A stretch of 64,000 nucleotides of DNA from the NCBI GenBank assembly GCA_049289295.1, contig JBATLL010000046.1:47553-111552 (forward strand), in the 5' to 3' direction. Of the stretch, positions 34,075 to 48,278 are shown in pieces (positions within the stretch are counted from its first letter, which is position 1; the number at the start of each line of letters is the position of its first letter). The notes under the pieces were generated by a model, which worked only from the letters and a program-made list of their open reading frames with translations, was not told the DNA's origin and made no database searches. The stretch is from BOKV01 sp049289295 (GTDB taxonomy: Bacteria; Pseudomonadota; Alphaproteobacteria; Rhizobiales; Rhizobiaceae). A program made the position numbers and the translations under genes.

Positions 34075-35318
34075 TTGCTCTCTCCCTTGGAAGCTGCGGG
34101 CTTGGCGCTTGTCTTCGGCTTGGCAGCCTTCGGTGCCGAGGTCTTGGCCGTCGTCGCCTTTGGCTTTGCAGTTTTGCTACCGGCGGATGTCGCCGGTTTT
34201 TGTGACGCAAAAGCCGGATGCACGATATTGCCGCCATGTGTCAGCAGGGTTGCCTTGACCAATTCATCATCCATGTTGATGGCAAGCGCCTTCTTGTCCT
34301 TGTCGACCAGCGTTTCCAGGAAGGTCAGAAGGTTCTTGGCATACAGCAGTGACGCGGTGGATGCGATGCGTCCTGCCATGTTCGGGTAACCGACAACCGA
34401 GACACTGCCGACCTTTGCGATCTTGCCCGAGACAGCCCCTTCGACGTTACCGCCACGCTCGACGGCCAGGTCGACGACGACCGAACCCGGTGCCATGGCT
34501 GCCAGCATCTCCTTCGAGACCAGACGCGGCGCAGGCCTTCCGGGAATAAGTGCTGTAGTGACGACAATGTCCTGCTTGGCGATGTGAGAAGCAACCAGCG
34601 CTGCCTGCTTGGCCTGATATTCCTTGGACATTTCCTTGGCATAGCCGCCAGCCGTTTCTGCCTGGCGGAATTCATCATCTTCGACAGCGATGAATTTCGC
34701 GCCAAGGGATTCGACCTGCTCCTTGGCGGCCGGGCGCACGTCAGTGGCAGTCACCACAGCGCCAAGGCGGCGCGCAGTCGCGATCGCCTGGAGCCCGGCA
34801 ACACCGGCACCCATCACGAAGATTCGAGCAGCAGGCACGGTTCCCGCTGCGGTCATCATCATTGGGAGCGCACGGTCAAAAGCTGCAGCGCCCTCGATTA
34901 CCGCCTGATAACCGGCCAGGTTCGCCTGCGAAGAAAGAATATCCATGGATTGCGCGCGGGTGATGCGCGGCATGAATTCCATCGCGAACGCCGAAAGGCC
35001 CGCCGCCGCCATCGCAGCCACATCGCTTTCGTTGCCATAGGGGTCCATGCCGGCAATGACGAGCGCGCCCTTGTGGTAGCTCTTCGCCTCGCTCTGGGTA
35101 GGCCTGCGCACCTTCAGCACGACATCTGCTGCGGACGCGTTCTTGCCTATCCGCGCGCCAGCCGCCTCAAAGGCGGCGTCCGGAATGCGGGACAATTCGC
35201 CGGCACCCGATTCCACCGTGACTTCAAAGCCGAGCGCAGCCAGTTTCTTGGCTGTCTCCGGTGAGAGCGCCACTCTCGTTTCCCCGGCTTCAGTCTCGCG
35301 AGGTACGAACAGTTTCAT
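34071..35318 (-). CDS. pntA1: NAD(P) transhydrogenase subunit alpha part 1
   Basis: Soluble NAD(H)-binding domain dI (415 aa). The alanine-dehydrogenase-like N-terminus (PRETEAGETRVALSPETAKKL) is followed by MPRITRAQSMDILSSQANLAGY and the NAD site VMGAGVAGLQAIATARRLGA. DVRPAAKEQVESLG and the RQD-loop equivalent lie beyond. The C-terminus has an extra 40-residue Lys/Ala/Pro/Thr low-complexity tail not needed for the fold. GGGAGGA precedes the start. First gene of the pnt operon, 100 bases downstream of the small cytochrome oxidase subunit gene. Confidence 0.95.
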   Translation of the reverse strand: MKLFVPRETEAGETRVALSPETAKKLAALGFEVTVESGAGELSRIPDAAFEAAGARIGKNASAADVVLKVRRPTQSEAKSYHKGALVIAGMDPYGNESDVAAMAAAGLSAFAMEFMPRITRAQSMDILSSQANLAGYQAVIEGAAAFDRALPMMMTAAGTVPAARIFVMGAGVAGLQAIATARRLGAVVTATDVRPAAKEQVESLGAKFIAVEDDEFRQAETAGGYAKEMSKEYQAKQAALVASHIAKQDIVVTTALIPGRPAPRLVSKEMLAAMAPGSVVVDLAVERGGNVEGAVSGKIAKVGSVSVVGYPNMAGRIASTASLLYAKNLLTFLETLVDKDKKALAINMDDELVKATLLTHGGNIVHPAFASQKPATSAGSKTAKPKATTAKTSAPKAAKPKTSAKPAASKGESK

Positions 35319-35419
35319 CAGATAGTCCTCCCAGCCATTCCTTCAGGAATGGAATTCTGCTCCAGCCACATATCCGGCATCACCAGAACGCCACAGCGGG
35401 CCGTTCGACCCGAGAAGTG

Positions 35420-35638
35420 TCAAATCAGATAAAGGCTGACCGCCATCAGAATGACGAAAACCAGAATTCCGCCGACCAGACCCATGCCGCCAAAAAAGCC
35501 AAGTGCCATTGCCACCAGAAGTGCCAGGCATATCGCAACTGTCCATTTGGTCAGCCATAAAAATGCAGCATAGGTGTTCTCATGCTCGGCATAGTCCATT
35601 GCGTTTTGATGTTCGGAGGATTTTACTGCTTTGGCCAT
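35420..35638 (-). CDS. Small aa3-type cytochrome c oxidase subunit IV
   Basis: A 72-aa protein of the bacterial aa3 oxidase subunit IV family. A polar N-terminus (MDYAEHENTYAAFLWLTKW) contains the family motif, followed by one or two closely spaced membrane helices (ICLALLVAMALGFFGGMGLVGGILVFVILMAVSLYLI in pieces). It associates with the oxidase in the inner membrane and is not essential in Paracoccus. The core cox genes are not in the window. GGAGACGGG precedes the ATG at 35638. It could be the first gene of the pnt transcript. Confidence 0.82.
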   Translation of the reverse strand: MAKAVKSSEHQNAMDYAEHENTYAAFLWLTKWTVAICLALLVAMALGFFGGMGLVGGILVFVILMAVSLYLI

Positions 35639-35758
35639 TCCCGTCTCCAGCTTTTCTTGTACGTCTGACTGACGAATACACAAAGCCGTTGACCACGGCA
35701 ACAGCGCCAAAAGGTGACGAATCGTCCCGACTGGCGCTTTCCGGCATTTTTATCGCAA

Positions 35759-36124
35759 TCAGGCCGAAACCCTGCGCAATGTGAAGGTCTTGCCGCCTCC
35801 ATCCGTGCAGCTCAGGACATTGATTTCTGGCCGCAGGCATTCGGCCTGATTCTGGGTTCCGGTGATATTGCTTTGCCAGTTCAGATTCACCTTCGTTTCC
35901 GAGATCACAACATAGTTGCCCTGGGAAATGATGTTCCCGGTATCAAGCGCCGTCGTGGAAAAGGTTCCATTCTGGAAACTGGCGGAATAGCCACCCGTAT
36001 CAGGAGCCCAACTGCCTGTCAGTCCGCCCCCGCCCGCCAGCGGATCGACCTTTGTGCTTGACTGACAGCCCGCGACCAGGATCGCCCCGGCCATGATCAG
36101 CACCAAATTCTTCGAATTCGTCAT
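35759..36124 (-). CDS. omp10: Omp10-type outer-membrane lipoprotein
   Basis: A 121-aa predicted lipoprotein with signal peptide and lipobox LVAGC (Cys near residue 20). It has a small beta-barrel-like domain containing GSWAPDTGGYSASFQNGTF, GNYVVISETKVNLNWQS and a Cys pair (AECLRP, LSCTD) likely to form a disulfide. The pattern matches Brucella Omp10, a surface lipoprotein needed for full virulence there. It overlaps the pepF stop by 4 bases, so it may be translated from the pepF mRNA. Confidence 0.8.
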   Translation of the reverse strand: MTNSKNLVLIMAGAILVAGCQSSTKVDPLAGGGGLTGSWAPDTGGYSASFQNGTFSTTALDTGNIISQGNYVVISETKVNLNWQSNITGTQNQAECLRPEINVLSCTDGGGKTFTLRRVSA

Positions 36125-38049
36125 GAGAAATGTCCCTTTCTGTTGCTTTCCAGGCTTTCGAGTTCATCGATCATGCCTTCGATTACCGAAAGCCCCTGGT
36201 TCCAGAATGCCGGATCGCTGGCATCCAGACCAAAAGGCGCCAGTAACTGGGAATGGTGCTTCGTGCCACCAGCGCGAAGCATGTCGAAATACCGTTCCTG
36301 GAATCCCTTTTCGGCATTTTGATATTGTGCATAGAGCGAATTCACCAGGCAGTCCCCGAAGGCGTAAGCATAGACATAGAACGGTGAATGAATGAAATGC
36401 GGTATGTAGCTCCACCACGAGCGGTAGCTTTCATCGAGATCAAAGGCGTCTCCCAGGCTGTCGCGCTGGACAGCCAGCCACATTTCGCCCAATTGGGCCT
36501 GCGTGAGTTCGCCTTCGCGACGCGCTGAATGAACCGCCCTTTCAAACTGGTAGAACGCGACCTGTCGCACCACCGTGTTGATCATGTCCTCGATCTTGCG
36601 CGCCAGCATCGCCTTGCGTTCCACGTCACTGGCGGCCTCGGCTATCAGCGAACGGAAAGTCAGCATCTCGCCAAACACACTGGCGGTTTCTGCAAGCGTC
36701 AGCGGTGTCTGCGACATCAGCGCGCCCTGGTCCGCCGCCAGCACCTGATGAACGCCATGTCCCAGTTCATGGGCCAGCGTCATCACATCGCGCGGCTTGC
36801 CCTGATAGTTCACCAGCACATAGGGATGCACTTCCGGCACCGTCGGGTGGGCAAAGGCACCTGGTGATTTGCCCGGCCTGACCGGCGCATCGATCCACTT
36901 CTGATCAAAGAAACGGTTGGCGATTTCCGCCATGTCCGGGTCGAACTTGCCATAGGCATCGATCACGATACGGCGCGCATCCGGCCAGCTGTAGACTGTT
37001 TCTGGCGTCTCAGGCAGCGGCGCGTTGCGGTCCCAATGCTGCATCTTCTCCAGCCCAAGCCACCCTGCTTTCAGCCGATAGTAGCGATGCGAAATCCTCG
37101 CATAGGCCTGCGAAACAGCTGCAACCAGTGCATCGACAACCTCCCTCTCGACGCGATTGGCCAGATGCCTTGAATCGGCAATATCGGAAAAACCGCGCCA
37201 GCGATCCGATATCTCCTTGTCTTTGGCCAGTGTATTGGTGATCAGGGTAAACACGCGGCCATTGTCATTGAGAACCTGGCCGATTTCACGGGCAGCACTT
37301 TCCCGCACACTCCTGTCGCGGTCCTGCAGAAGATTGAGTGCAGGCTCGACGGTGAGTTCATTTCCGTTCACGTTGAACCGCAGCGCAGCCATAGTCTCGT
37401 CAAAAAGCCTGCTCCACGCCGACTGCCCAGTCACTGACTTCTCGTGGAATAGATGCTCGATCTTGTCTTCAAGCTGATGGGGCCGATCCTTGCGCAGATC
37501 CTCGATCCAGGGCCGGTAATGGCCCAACTCGCTCGCTGCGACTAGGCCACGCTCCATCGCCTCATTGTCGAGACGGTTCAGTTCAAGCGGGAAAAACAGC
37601 AGGTGCATGCTGGCGGAAGTGATCTTTTCCTGCGCATCGCCATAAAACTTCGCCAATTGCGGGTCGGTCGTGTCGCCGGCATAGAGCAATGCTGCATAGG
37701 ACATGATCCGACCCATGCGCTCTTCGAGACGTTCATAGCCCCTTATGGCTTCAGCAAGGCCAACGGGATCATCTTTCAGCAGATCGCCGAGCCTGCCCTT
37801 GTAGTTCTTTTCAAACCCTTCCGCCTCAGCCTGGGAAAGCGCGAGATCGGATACAAAGGCGGGTGAATCGGTTGCGGGATAAAGATCGCCCAGATTCCAG
37901 GTCGGCAACTCGCCAAGCACCGATTTTTCCTGTTCACCGTCATGCGGATGCCGTTCGGATTTCGAATTCAATATTTTCTCACTCTGTCTGTTGCCCAGCG
38001 GGCAATGGCCCGTTGGCGATGTTTTGTTTACCTGAACGGTTAAAGCCAT
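36121..38049 (-). CDS. pepF: Oligoendopeptidase F (M3 family)
   Basis: Zinc metallopeptidase that cleaves short peptides in the cytosol. The active site is His427-Glu428-x-x-His431 in TLAHELGHGVHQ, with the third ligand Glu about 25 residues later (TLAETASVFGEML). The length, up to 642 aa, is normal. The start is uncertain. The ATG at 38049 lies at a near-CtrA-like sequence and opens a non-conserved leader. A TTG at 37971 starts just before the family N-terminus and has GTGAGAAAA upstream, giving 616 aa. It is divergent from the sigma-54 response regulator. Confidence 0.93.
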   Translation of the reverse strand: MALTVQVNKTSPTGHCPLGNRQSEKILNSKSERHPHDGEQEKSVLGELPTWNLGDLYPATDSPAFVSDLALSQAEAEGFEKNYKGRLGDLLKDDPVGLAEAIRGYERLEERMGRIMSYAALLYAGDTTDPQLAKFYGDAQEKITSASMHLLFFPLELNRLDNEAMERGLVAASELGHYRPWIEDLRKDRPHQLEDKIEHLFHEKSVTGQSAWSRLFDETMAALRFNVNGNELTVEPALNLLQDRDRSVRESAAREIGQVLNDNGRVFTLITNTLAKDKEISDRWRGFSDIADSRHLANRVEREVVDALVAAVSQAYARISHRYYRLKAGWLGLEKMQHWDRNAPLPETPETVYSWPDARRIVIDAYGKFDPDMAEIANRFFDQKWIDAPVRPGKSPGAFAHPTVPEVHPYVLVNYQGKPRDVMTLAHELGHGVHQVLAADQGALMSQTPLTLAETASVFGEMLTFRSLIAEAASDVERKAMLARKIEDMINTVVRQVAFYQFERAVHSARREGELTQAQLGEMWLAVQRDSLGDAFDLDESYRSWWSYIPHFIHSPFYVYAYAFGDCLVNSLYAQYQNAEKGFQERYFDMLRAGGTKHHSQLLAPFGLDASDPAFWNQGLSVIEGMIDELESLESNRKGHFS

Positions 38050-38143
38050 GTTTAGGCGAATGGCTTACCACAGTCCAGAAATGAGACAGCTACAAGGCAG
38101 CAATGGGTCTTGCCCGTTGCCAACCTTTGACGCTGGAACTGGA

Positions 38144-39691
38144 ATGGACATGATGGGCAGCAAGATTCTTGTAGTGGATGACGATCCGGTTCAGCGCAGA
38201 CTGCTGGAAGGCATGCTGACGCGACACGGTCACGATGCCTTGTGCGTCGATTCAGGCGAAGCTGCACTGCGCGAACTGGAGTCCAATGGCGCCAGTCGTT
38301 TCGCCGCCATCATCCTGGATCTTATGATGCCTGGCATTGATGGTATCGGCGTGATGGAAACAATGCGCAGTTCCGCCATCTCGATTCCCGTAATTGTGCA
38401 GACCGCCCAGGGCGGCATCGAAACCGTGGTGCGCGCGATGCGCGCCGGTGCCTTTGACTTCGTCGTCAAGCCAGTTTCACCCGACAGGCTCAAGATCGCG
38501 GTCGCAAATGCGCAGAAGATCGGCAGCCTGCGCTCAGTTACCGGCGAACCGGACAAGGCCCGATCTTCAGTCATCGATTTTTCCGACATCATCACGACCA
38601 GTCCATCCATGCAGCGCATCATGGATGTCGCTCGCCGCGCAGCATCCTCGCATATACCCGTCCTCATCGAAGGTGAATCAGGTGTGGGCAAGGAACTTTT
38701 CGCTCATGCGATCCAGTCGGGTTCCTCCAGGCGGAAAAAGCCGTTTGTTGTCGTGAACTGCGGTGCACTGCCTGAAAACCTCGCCGAGAGCATCCTGTTC
38801 GGTCACGAAAAAGGTTCGTTCACCGGCGCATCTGAAAAGCATGTCGGCAAGTTCGAGGAAGCCAATGGCGGAACCTTGTTCCTCGACGAGATAGGGGAAT
38901 TGCCCCTCGACATTCAGGTCAAGCTTCTGCGCGCCATTCAGGAAGGTGAAATCGACCCTGTCGGATCGCGCAAACCCGTCAAGGTCGATATCAGGCTGAT
39001 ATCGGCGACAAACCGCAATCTGCTGGAGGAAGTCTCCGCCGGGCGTTTTCGCGAGGACCTTTACTATCGCATTTCTGTCCTGCCGATGATGGTGCCGCCG
39101 CTGCGCCACCGGCGTGAGGACATTCCTCTTCTGGTCCGCCATTTCATGCAGCGATTCGCTTCAGCAGAAAAACGGACGGATTTGCAGGGTGTCGATGCCC
39201 ACGCCGAGGAACTGCTTTCGGGCTTTGACTGGCCGGGCAATATCCGTCAGCTGGAAAACGCTGTTTTCCGCGCCGTGGTGCTTGCCGCAGGTCCGGATCT
39301 GGGAGCGGTCGACTTTCCGCAGATTGCTTCACTGCACCAGGTCGACCTGCAGGAGGCTCAGTCCCTTCCACCCAGCATAGCAGGCAAGGCGATACCCTTG
39401 CAGCCGATAAGCGAACCACCACCGATGGTGACGCCGCTCCAGGCAAGCGAACCATCGCTTGCAGGTGCCGGATTGGAGGGCAACGCTTCATTCCTGAAGA
39501 TGACGAACGCCACGCGCGACGTGCGCCCGCTTGAGGAACTGGAGGCGGAAATCATCCGATACGCGATTGTCCACTATGACGGTCGGATGGCCAAGGTGGC
39601 CCGCAAGCTCGGGATCGGACGGTCGACACTATATCGCAAGCTGAAGGAACTGGGTCTTGATGCTGGAGCAGAACCTTCTGCGCAGGACTGA
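38144..39691 (+). CDS. Orphan sigma-54-dependent response regulator (NtrC type)
   Basis: A 515-aa transcription activator. The receiver domain (residues 5-120) has phospho-acceptor Asp59 in AIILDLMMPG. The AAA+ domain has Walker A GESGVGKE at 177, the sigma-54 contact loop GSFTGA at 224 (GAFTGA variant), and GGTLFLDEIGELP. The C-terminal Fis-type HTH (MAKVARKLGIGRSTLYRKLKELG) ends the protein. No kinase gene is adjacent. The ATG at 38144 is used, with GGA 6 bases upstream; 38150 and 38153 are equally possible. It is followed by the DUF882 gene, a conserved order in Rhizobiales. Confidence 0.9.
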   Translation: MDMMGSKILVVDDDPVQRRLLEGMLTRHGHDALCVDSGEAALRELESNGASRFAAIILDLMMPGIDGIGVMETMRSSAISIPVIVQTAQGGIETVVRAMRAGAFDFVVKPVSPDRLKIAVANAQKIGSLRSVTGEPDKARSSVIDFSDIITTSPSMQRIMDVARRAASSHIPVLIEGESGVGKELFAHAIQSGSSRRKKPFVVVNCGALPENLAESILFGHEKGSFTGASEKHVGKFEEANGGTLFLDEIGELPLDIQVKLLRAIQEGEIDPVGSRKPVKVDIRLISATNRNLLEEVSAGRFREDLYYRISVLPMMVPPLRHRREDIPLLVRHFMQRFASAEKRTDLQGVDAHAEELLSGFDWPGNIRQLENAVFRAVVLAAGPDLGAVDFPQIASLHQVDLQEAQSLPPSIAGKAIPLQPISEPPPMVTPLQASEPSLAGAGLEGNASFLKMTNATRDVRPLEELEAEIIRYAIVHYDGRMAKVARKLGIGRSTLYRKLKELGLDAGAEPSAQD

Positions 39692-39715
39692 CCGGCTTTA
39701 AGACGCAGGATTGTG

Positions 39716-39835
39716 TTAACCATTCCACAGCGCTTTCCCCCTGCTTGACCCGTGTCAATGCAAGATGCCTTGCAATCACCTTATTTGATCGGCAAGAACT
39801 GAATGGTCTTGCGGGGCGCACGGTTTATTAACCAT
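39716..39835. promoter_or_regulatory. Two CtrA half-sites (TTAACCAT)
   Basis: TTAACCAT occurs at 39716-39723 and again at 39828-39835, between the sigma-54 regulator and the DUF882 gene. This octamer is the favoured CtrA half-site. A small hairpin TGCAAG/CTTGCA (39759-39774) lies between them. No second TTAA half follows at N7, so only half-sites are claimed. Confidence 0.35.
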
Positions 39836-39883
39836 GTTTGCCCAGGATGGGCTGGGGTAAATAAAGAGCGGGCAGAGCACATC

Positions 39884-41605
39884 TTGCGTTTTCCGGTCAC
39901 CATATTGGCGGCGCTAAAAGGCGGGCTTGAAGCGATGGCTATCGCTGGCCTTCTGGTTGTCACGCTGTCTGCGGCTGCCCAGGCCGAGACCCGCACGCTG
40001 AAGCTCTATTATCTTCACACAGGTGAAAAGACCGAGGTGACGTTCAAGAAGGACGGCAGATACCTCGACGCTGGTCTGAAAAAGGCCAGTTGGGCCTTGC
40101 GCGACTGGCGCAGGAACGAACCGACAAAGATGGACCCGAGACTTCTCGATATCGTCTGGGAGGCCTATCAGCGTTCCGGTTCACGGGACTGGATCCACGT
40201 GGTTTCGGGTTATCGTGCGCCAGCAACAAACAACATGCTTCGCCAGCGAGGGCGCGGCGTGGCCAAGAACAGCCAGCATACGCTGGGTCGCGCCATGGAC
40301 TTTTTCCTGCCCGACGTGAAGCTTGCCAAGCTGCGCGAAGTCGGACTGAAGATAGGTGGTGGTGGCGTCGGCTTTTACCCGACATCGGGATCGCCCTTCG
40401 TTCACCTTGATGTCGGCAACGTGCGCCACTGGCCGCGCATGAGCCGCCAGGAACTGGTCCGCATTTTCCCGGATGGCAAGACGCTGCACGTACCCACGGA
40501 CGGCAAGCCGCTGCCTGGCTATGAACAGGCCCTTGCAGCTTATGAATCACGCAAGAACGGGAAGGCAGCAGTCGTTGTCGCATCAGCCGACAAGAAGAAG
40601 AAGCGGGGCCTGTTCCAGCTCTTCGCGGCCAACACCGAAGATGACCAGCAGGACGATGAAGGTGGCGACAACGCGACCCTTCCCCGCAAGGTTACCACGA
40701 CAGCCGAACCGGCCGAAACAGGTCAGGTGCAGGTCGCCAGCGTGGAAGCAACTGCGCCGGAAGCTTCCGCTCTGCCAACCGGACCTGTACCAAGTGCCGA
40801 AGTGGAACTGGCCCGGCTCGATCCGATCCGCATACCCGTACCGATTGCCGCCCCACGCGCTCAATTTGCTTCCCAGCAGGCTGAAGTGCAACTCGCGTCA
40901 CTTGGCAGTTCCGAACCATCAATTCCCTTGGCGGGAGAAGATACCGGCAGCCTCGCTGCCGCCGCCGAATTGGAAAATGTTCCAGTTCCCGTGAAACGTC
41001 CGGCACACGAGATAGCGACCGTACTGGCCGCCCTTTCAGCACCAGTTCCTGCTGCCGACACTGGCGCGCCACTGACGCCAGAGGAAATCGAGAATCTCCG
41101 CAGGACCGCAAGCGACGTACCCTTACAGCCACAAACCGGAATTGTACTGGCGATGGCGTCCGGCAGCGTTGCCAATGGCGAACGGACCGCTGCTCAGGCT
41201 GCATTCGACAACGTGATTGCACCAACACCGCGTCCACAGGCTTCAGGCAGTATACCAGTTCCCGATACACGCCCCTTGAGCGGCCCGGATCAGCGCACGC
41301 TTGAACTGGCACTGGTTCCTCAGGATGGAGGCAATTCCGCCACGCAGGCCATTCGCGCCCTCATCGAAGCAGGTGATCGCATGGCAACGGCAAGCATTCC
41401 TTCGAAGCCCGCGAAAAGACGCGCTCCATCCGGCCAGCCCATCAGCCGTCTGGCCCTGGCCATCAACCGGAACCTGCGCTCGGTGAGCGAATTGTCTCCC
41501 CCGGCCTTCGGCGCCAGTGCATTTGCAAAGATTATCGAGACCAGACTGCCCAGCCTGTTCGTGCCATCCGGCAAGTCAATGCCGACAGGACGTTTCGTCC
41601 AGTAG
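39884..41605 (+). CDS. DUF882 (M15-like peptidase) cell-envelope protein with long linker
   Basis: A protein of about 573 aa. A signal peptide (AIAGLLVVTLSAAAQA) is followed by a DUF882/peptidase M15 domain, about 170 residues: VVSGYRAPATNNMLR, SQHTLGRAMDFFLPD and FVHLDVGNVRHWP, with His and Asp ligands of an LD-type carboxypeptidase. The remaining 350 residues are Pro/Ala/Val low complexity. It probably trims or binds peptidoglycan in the periplasm. The start is uncertain: TTG 39884 gives a basic n-region, ATG 39935 gives none, and ATG 39803 puts 44 residues before the hydrophobic core and overlaps a CtrA half-site. Confidence 0.83.
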   Translation: MRFPVTILAALKGGLEAMAIAGLLVVTLSAAAQAETRTLKLYYLHTGEKTEVTFKKDGRYLDAGLKKASWALRDWRRNEPTKMDPRLLDIVWEAYQRSGSRDWIHVVSGYRAPATNNMLRQRGRGVAKNSQHTLGRAMDFFLPDVKLAKLREVGLKIGGGGVGFYPTSGSPFVHLDVGNVRHWPRMSRQELVRIFPDGKTLHVPTDGKPLPGYEQALAAYESRKNGKAAVVVASADKKKKRGLFQLFAANTEDDQQDDEGGDNATLPRKVTTTAEPAETGQVQVASVEATAPEASALPTGPVPSAEVELARLDPIRIPVPIAAPRAQFASQQAEVQLASLGSSEPSIPLAGEDTGSLAAAAELENVPVPVKRPAHEIATVLAALSAPVPAADTGAPLTPEEIENLRRTASDVPLQPQTGIVLAMASGSVANGERTAAQAAFDNVIAPTPRPQASGSIPVPDTRPLSGPDQRTLELALVPQDGGNSATQAIRALIEAGDRMATASIPSKPAKRRAPSGQPISRLALAINRNLRSVSELSPPAFGASAFAKIIETRLPSLFVPSGKSMPTGRFVQ

Positions 41606-41632
41606 CACCTGAACGCGCTTCCAGCAGGAGCT

Positions 41633-43081
41633 TCAAAACGGCAACGCCGTCTTTCCCATCAGATCAAGATCGATAGAGCGTGCAGCCTGCCTGCCTTCGC
41701 GTATCGCCCACACTACAAGCGACTGGCCGCGCCGTGCATCGCCTGCGGCATAGACCTTGTCGACTTTGGTGCGATAGTCGCGCTCATTGGCCTGCAGTGA
41801 AACATTGCCCCGCTTGTCGGTGTCGAGCGCTGTTCCCAGTTCCCTGACGAAGCTGTTGGAGAGCGGTCCGGCAAACCCGATCGCAATGAATGCAAGGTCG
41901 GCGCGCAGGATGAATTCGGTTCCAGCTATCGGGCGGCGCCTTTCATCGACCCTCGCGCATTTGACGCCGGTGAGCTTGCCACCACGCCCAACAAATTCCA
42001 GCGTTGCTGCTGCAAATTCCCGGCGTGCGCCCTCGGCCTGCGATGAGGATGTGCGCAGCTTCGTAGCCCAGTAGGGCCACACCGCCAGCTTGTCCTCCTT
42101 TTCAGGTGGCTCCGGCCTGATGTCCAGTTGGGTGACTTCCACCGCGCCCTGGCGAAACGCCGTACCGACACAGTCAGAAGCAGTATCACCACCACCAACG
42201 ACCACGACATGCTTGCCAGCAGCCCAGATTTCCTCGCTCGGCCAACCGGGGTTGGCAAGCGGCTCGGCTCCGATCCGGCGGTTTTGCTGAACCAGATAAG
42301 GCATCGCATAATGGATGCCTGCCAGGTCATTGTTGGGAATTCCCGCGTCGCGCGGCACTTCCGAACCTGCCGCCAGCAGGACTGCATCATGGTCGCGCAC
42401 AAGATCGTTCGAGCTGGTGTCCACCCCGATGTTCACGCCGTAATGGAAGACAACGCCCTCGCCTTCCATCTGCTCGACACGGCGGTCGATATGATGCTTT
42501 TCCATCTTGAAATCGGGGATGCCGTAGCGAAGGAGCCCGCCTGCGCGGCTCTCCCTTTCATAGACATGGACTTCATGGCCAGCGCGCGCCAGCTGCTGTG
42601 CCGCCGCAAGCCCCGCAGGGCCAGACCCCACGATCGCGATCTTCTTGCCGGTCTTCACCTTGGCAGGTTGCGGAACGATCAGGCCGAGTTCAAAGCCCTT
42701 GTCCGCAATTGCTTGCTCTACCGTCTTGATGGCGACCGGCACGTCCTCGAGATTGAGCGTGCAGGCTTCCTCGCAAGGGGCCGGGCAGATGCGCCCGGTG
42801 AATTCGGGGAAATTGTTGGTCGAATGGAGATTGCGCAGCGCCTCTTCCCAGTCGCCATTGTAGATGAGGTCGTTCCAGTCGGGGATCTGGTTGTGAACCG
42901 GACAGCCTGTATCGCCATGGCAGTAGGGAATGCCGCAATCCATGCAGCGAGCTGCCTGGCGGGCAACTTCGCCGTCAGGCATGGGAAGCGCAAATTCACG
43001 CCAGTGCCTGACACGGTCGGAAGCTGGCTGATACTTTGCTACCTGCCTGTCTATCTCGAGAAAACCAGTTACCTTGCCCAT
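41633..43081 (-). CDS. gltD: Glutamate synthase small subunit
   Basis: NADPH-dependent flavoprotein (482 aa) that feeds electrons to GltB in ammonium assimilation. The N-terminal Fe-S domain has CMDCGIPYC and CPAPCEEACTLN. The FAD site is IVGSGPAGLAAAQQLARAG near residue 150 and the NADPH site is VVVGGGDTASDCVG near 290; the FAD C-terminal motif is VYAAGDARRGQSLVVWAI. Full length. It lies 73 bases downstream of gltB on the same strand, forming the gltBD operon. It converges with the DUF882 gene. Confidence 0.97.
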   Translation of the reverse strand: MGKVTGFLEIDRQVAKYQPASDRVRHWREFALPMPDGEVARQAARCMDCGIPYCHGDTGCPVHNQIPDWNDLIYNGDWEEALRNLHSTNNFPEFTGRICPAPCEEACTLNLEDVPVAIKTVEQAIADKGFELGLIVPQPAKVKTGKKIAIVGSGPAGLAAAQQLARAGHEVHVYERESRAGGLLRYGIPDFKMEKHHIDRRVEQMEGEGVVFHYGVNIGVDTSSNDLVRDHDAVLLAAGSEVPRDAGIPNNDLAGIHYAMPYLVQQNRRIGAEPLANPGWPSEEIWAAGKHVVVVGGGDTASDCVGTAFRQGAVEVTQLDIRPEPPEKEDKLAVWPYWATKLRTSSSQAEGARREFAAATLEFVGRGGKLTGVKCARVDERRRPIAGTEFILRADLAFIAIGFAGPLSNSFVRELGTALDTDKRGNVSLQANERDYRTKVDKVYAAGDARRGQSLVVWAIREGRQAARSIDLDLMGKTALPF

Positions 43082-43154
43082 GCTTGTAGCCGTCCTGATT
43101 CAGTATCGCGAAGGCAGGTGTGATCGCCACCCGCACTTCATTTGAATTCCAACA

Positions 43155-47870
<4,716 letters not shown>

Positions 47871-48278
47871 GTCCGTTCCTCCTGCTCCCGCAAGCCGGGG
47901 GCTTGCAGCACTGTAACACCTAATTCTCCCGACCGGTCATTGCATGTCTGCGCCACCTGTCTCCAGCTTCAGTTTCTGCTGGGAATGGCAACTGGCACCG
48001 GCCATGCATCCAATGCTGTGATTACCCATCTCCAGGCCGGTAGCTGGTTTGTCCGGCGGAGCGATCCTCCCGGCTTCCAGCATTCCCGCATTTCGGAAAA
48101 ATGGGACAGCATTCCTGTCCTATTATTGGAAAATTGCCAGAAATGTCCTGCAAGAGCAAGTGGAACTTGTTGCCGCACACCCACTGCCCCGCCTTGAAGC
48201 AACGATCTCTGCCGACCTTTTCAAATTGCGGGGAATATGGTCAGTGTCAGCTCGAACAATATGCTCGAGAGGGAATAG
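47871..48278. other. Gene-free region between gltB and the threonine aldolase gene
   Basis: About 400 bases between divergent genes. It should contain the gltB promoter and leader on the minus strand and the aldolase promoter on the plus strand. A minus-strand frame at 47969-48202 has no recognisable family. No riboswitch or clear operator was found. Confidence 0.45.

Noticed and set aside
47969..48202. 77-aa minus-strand frame between gltB and the threonine aldolase gene
   Set aside because: No family resemblance; lies in a region that must hold two promoters.
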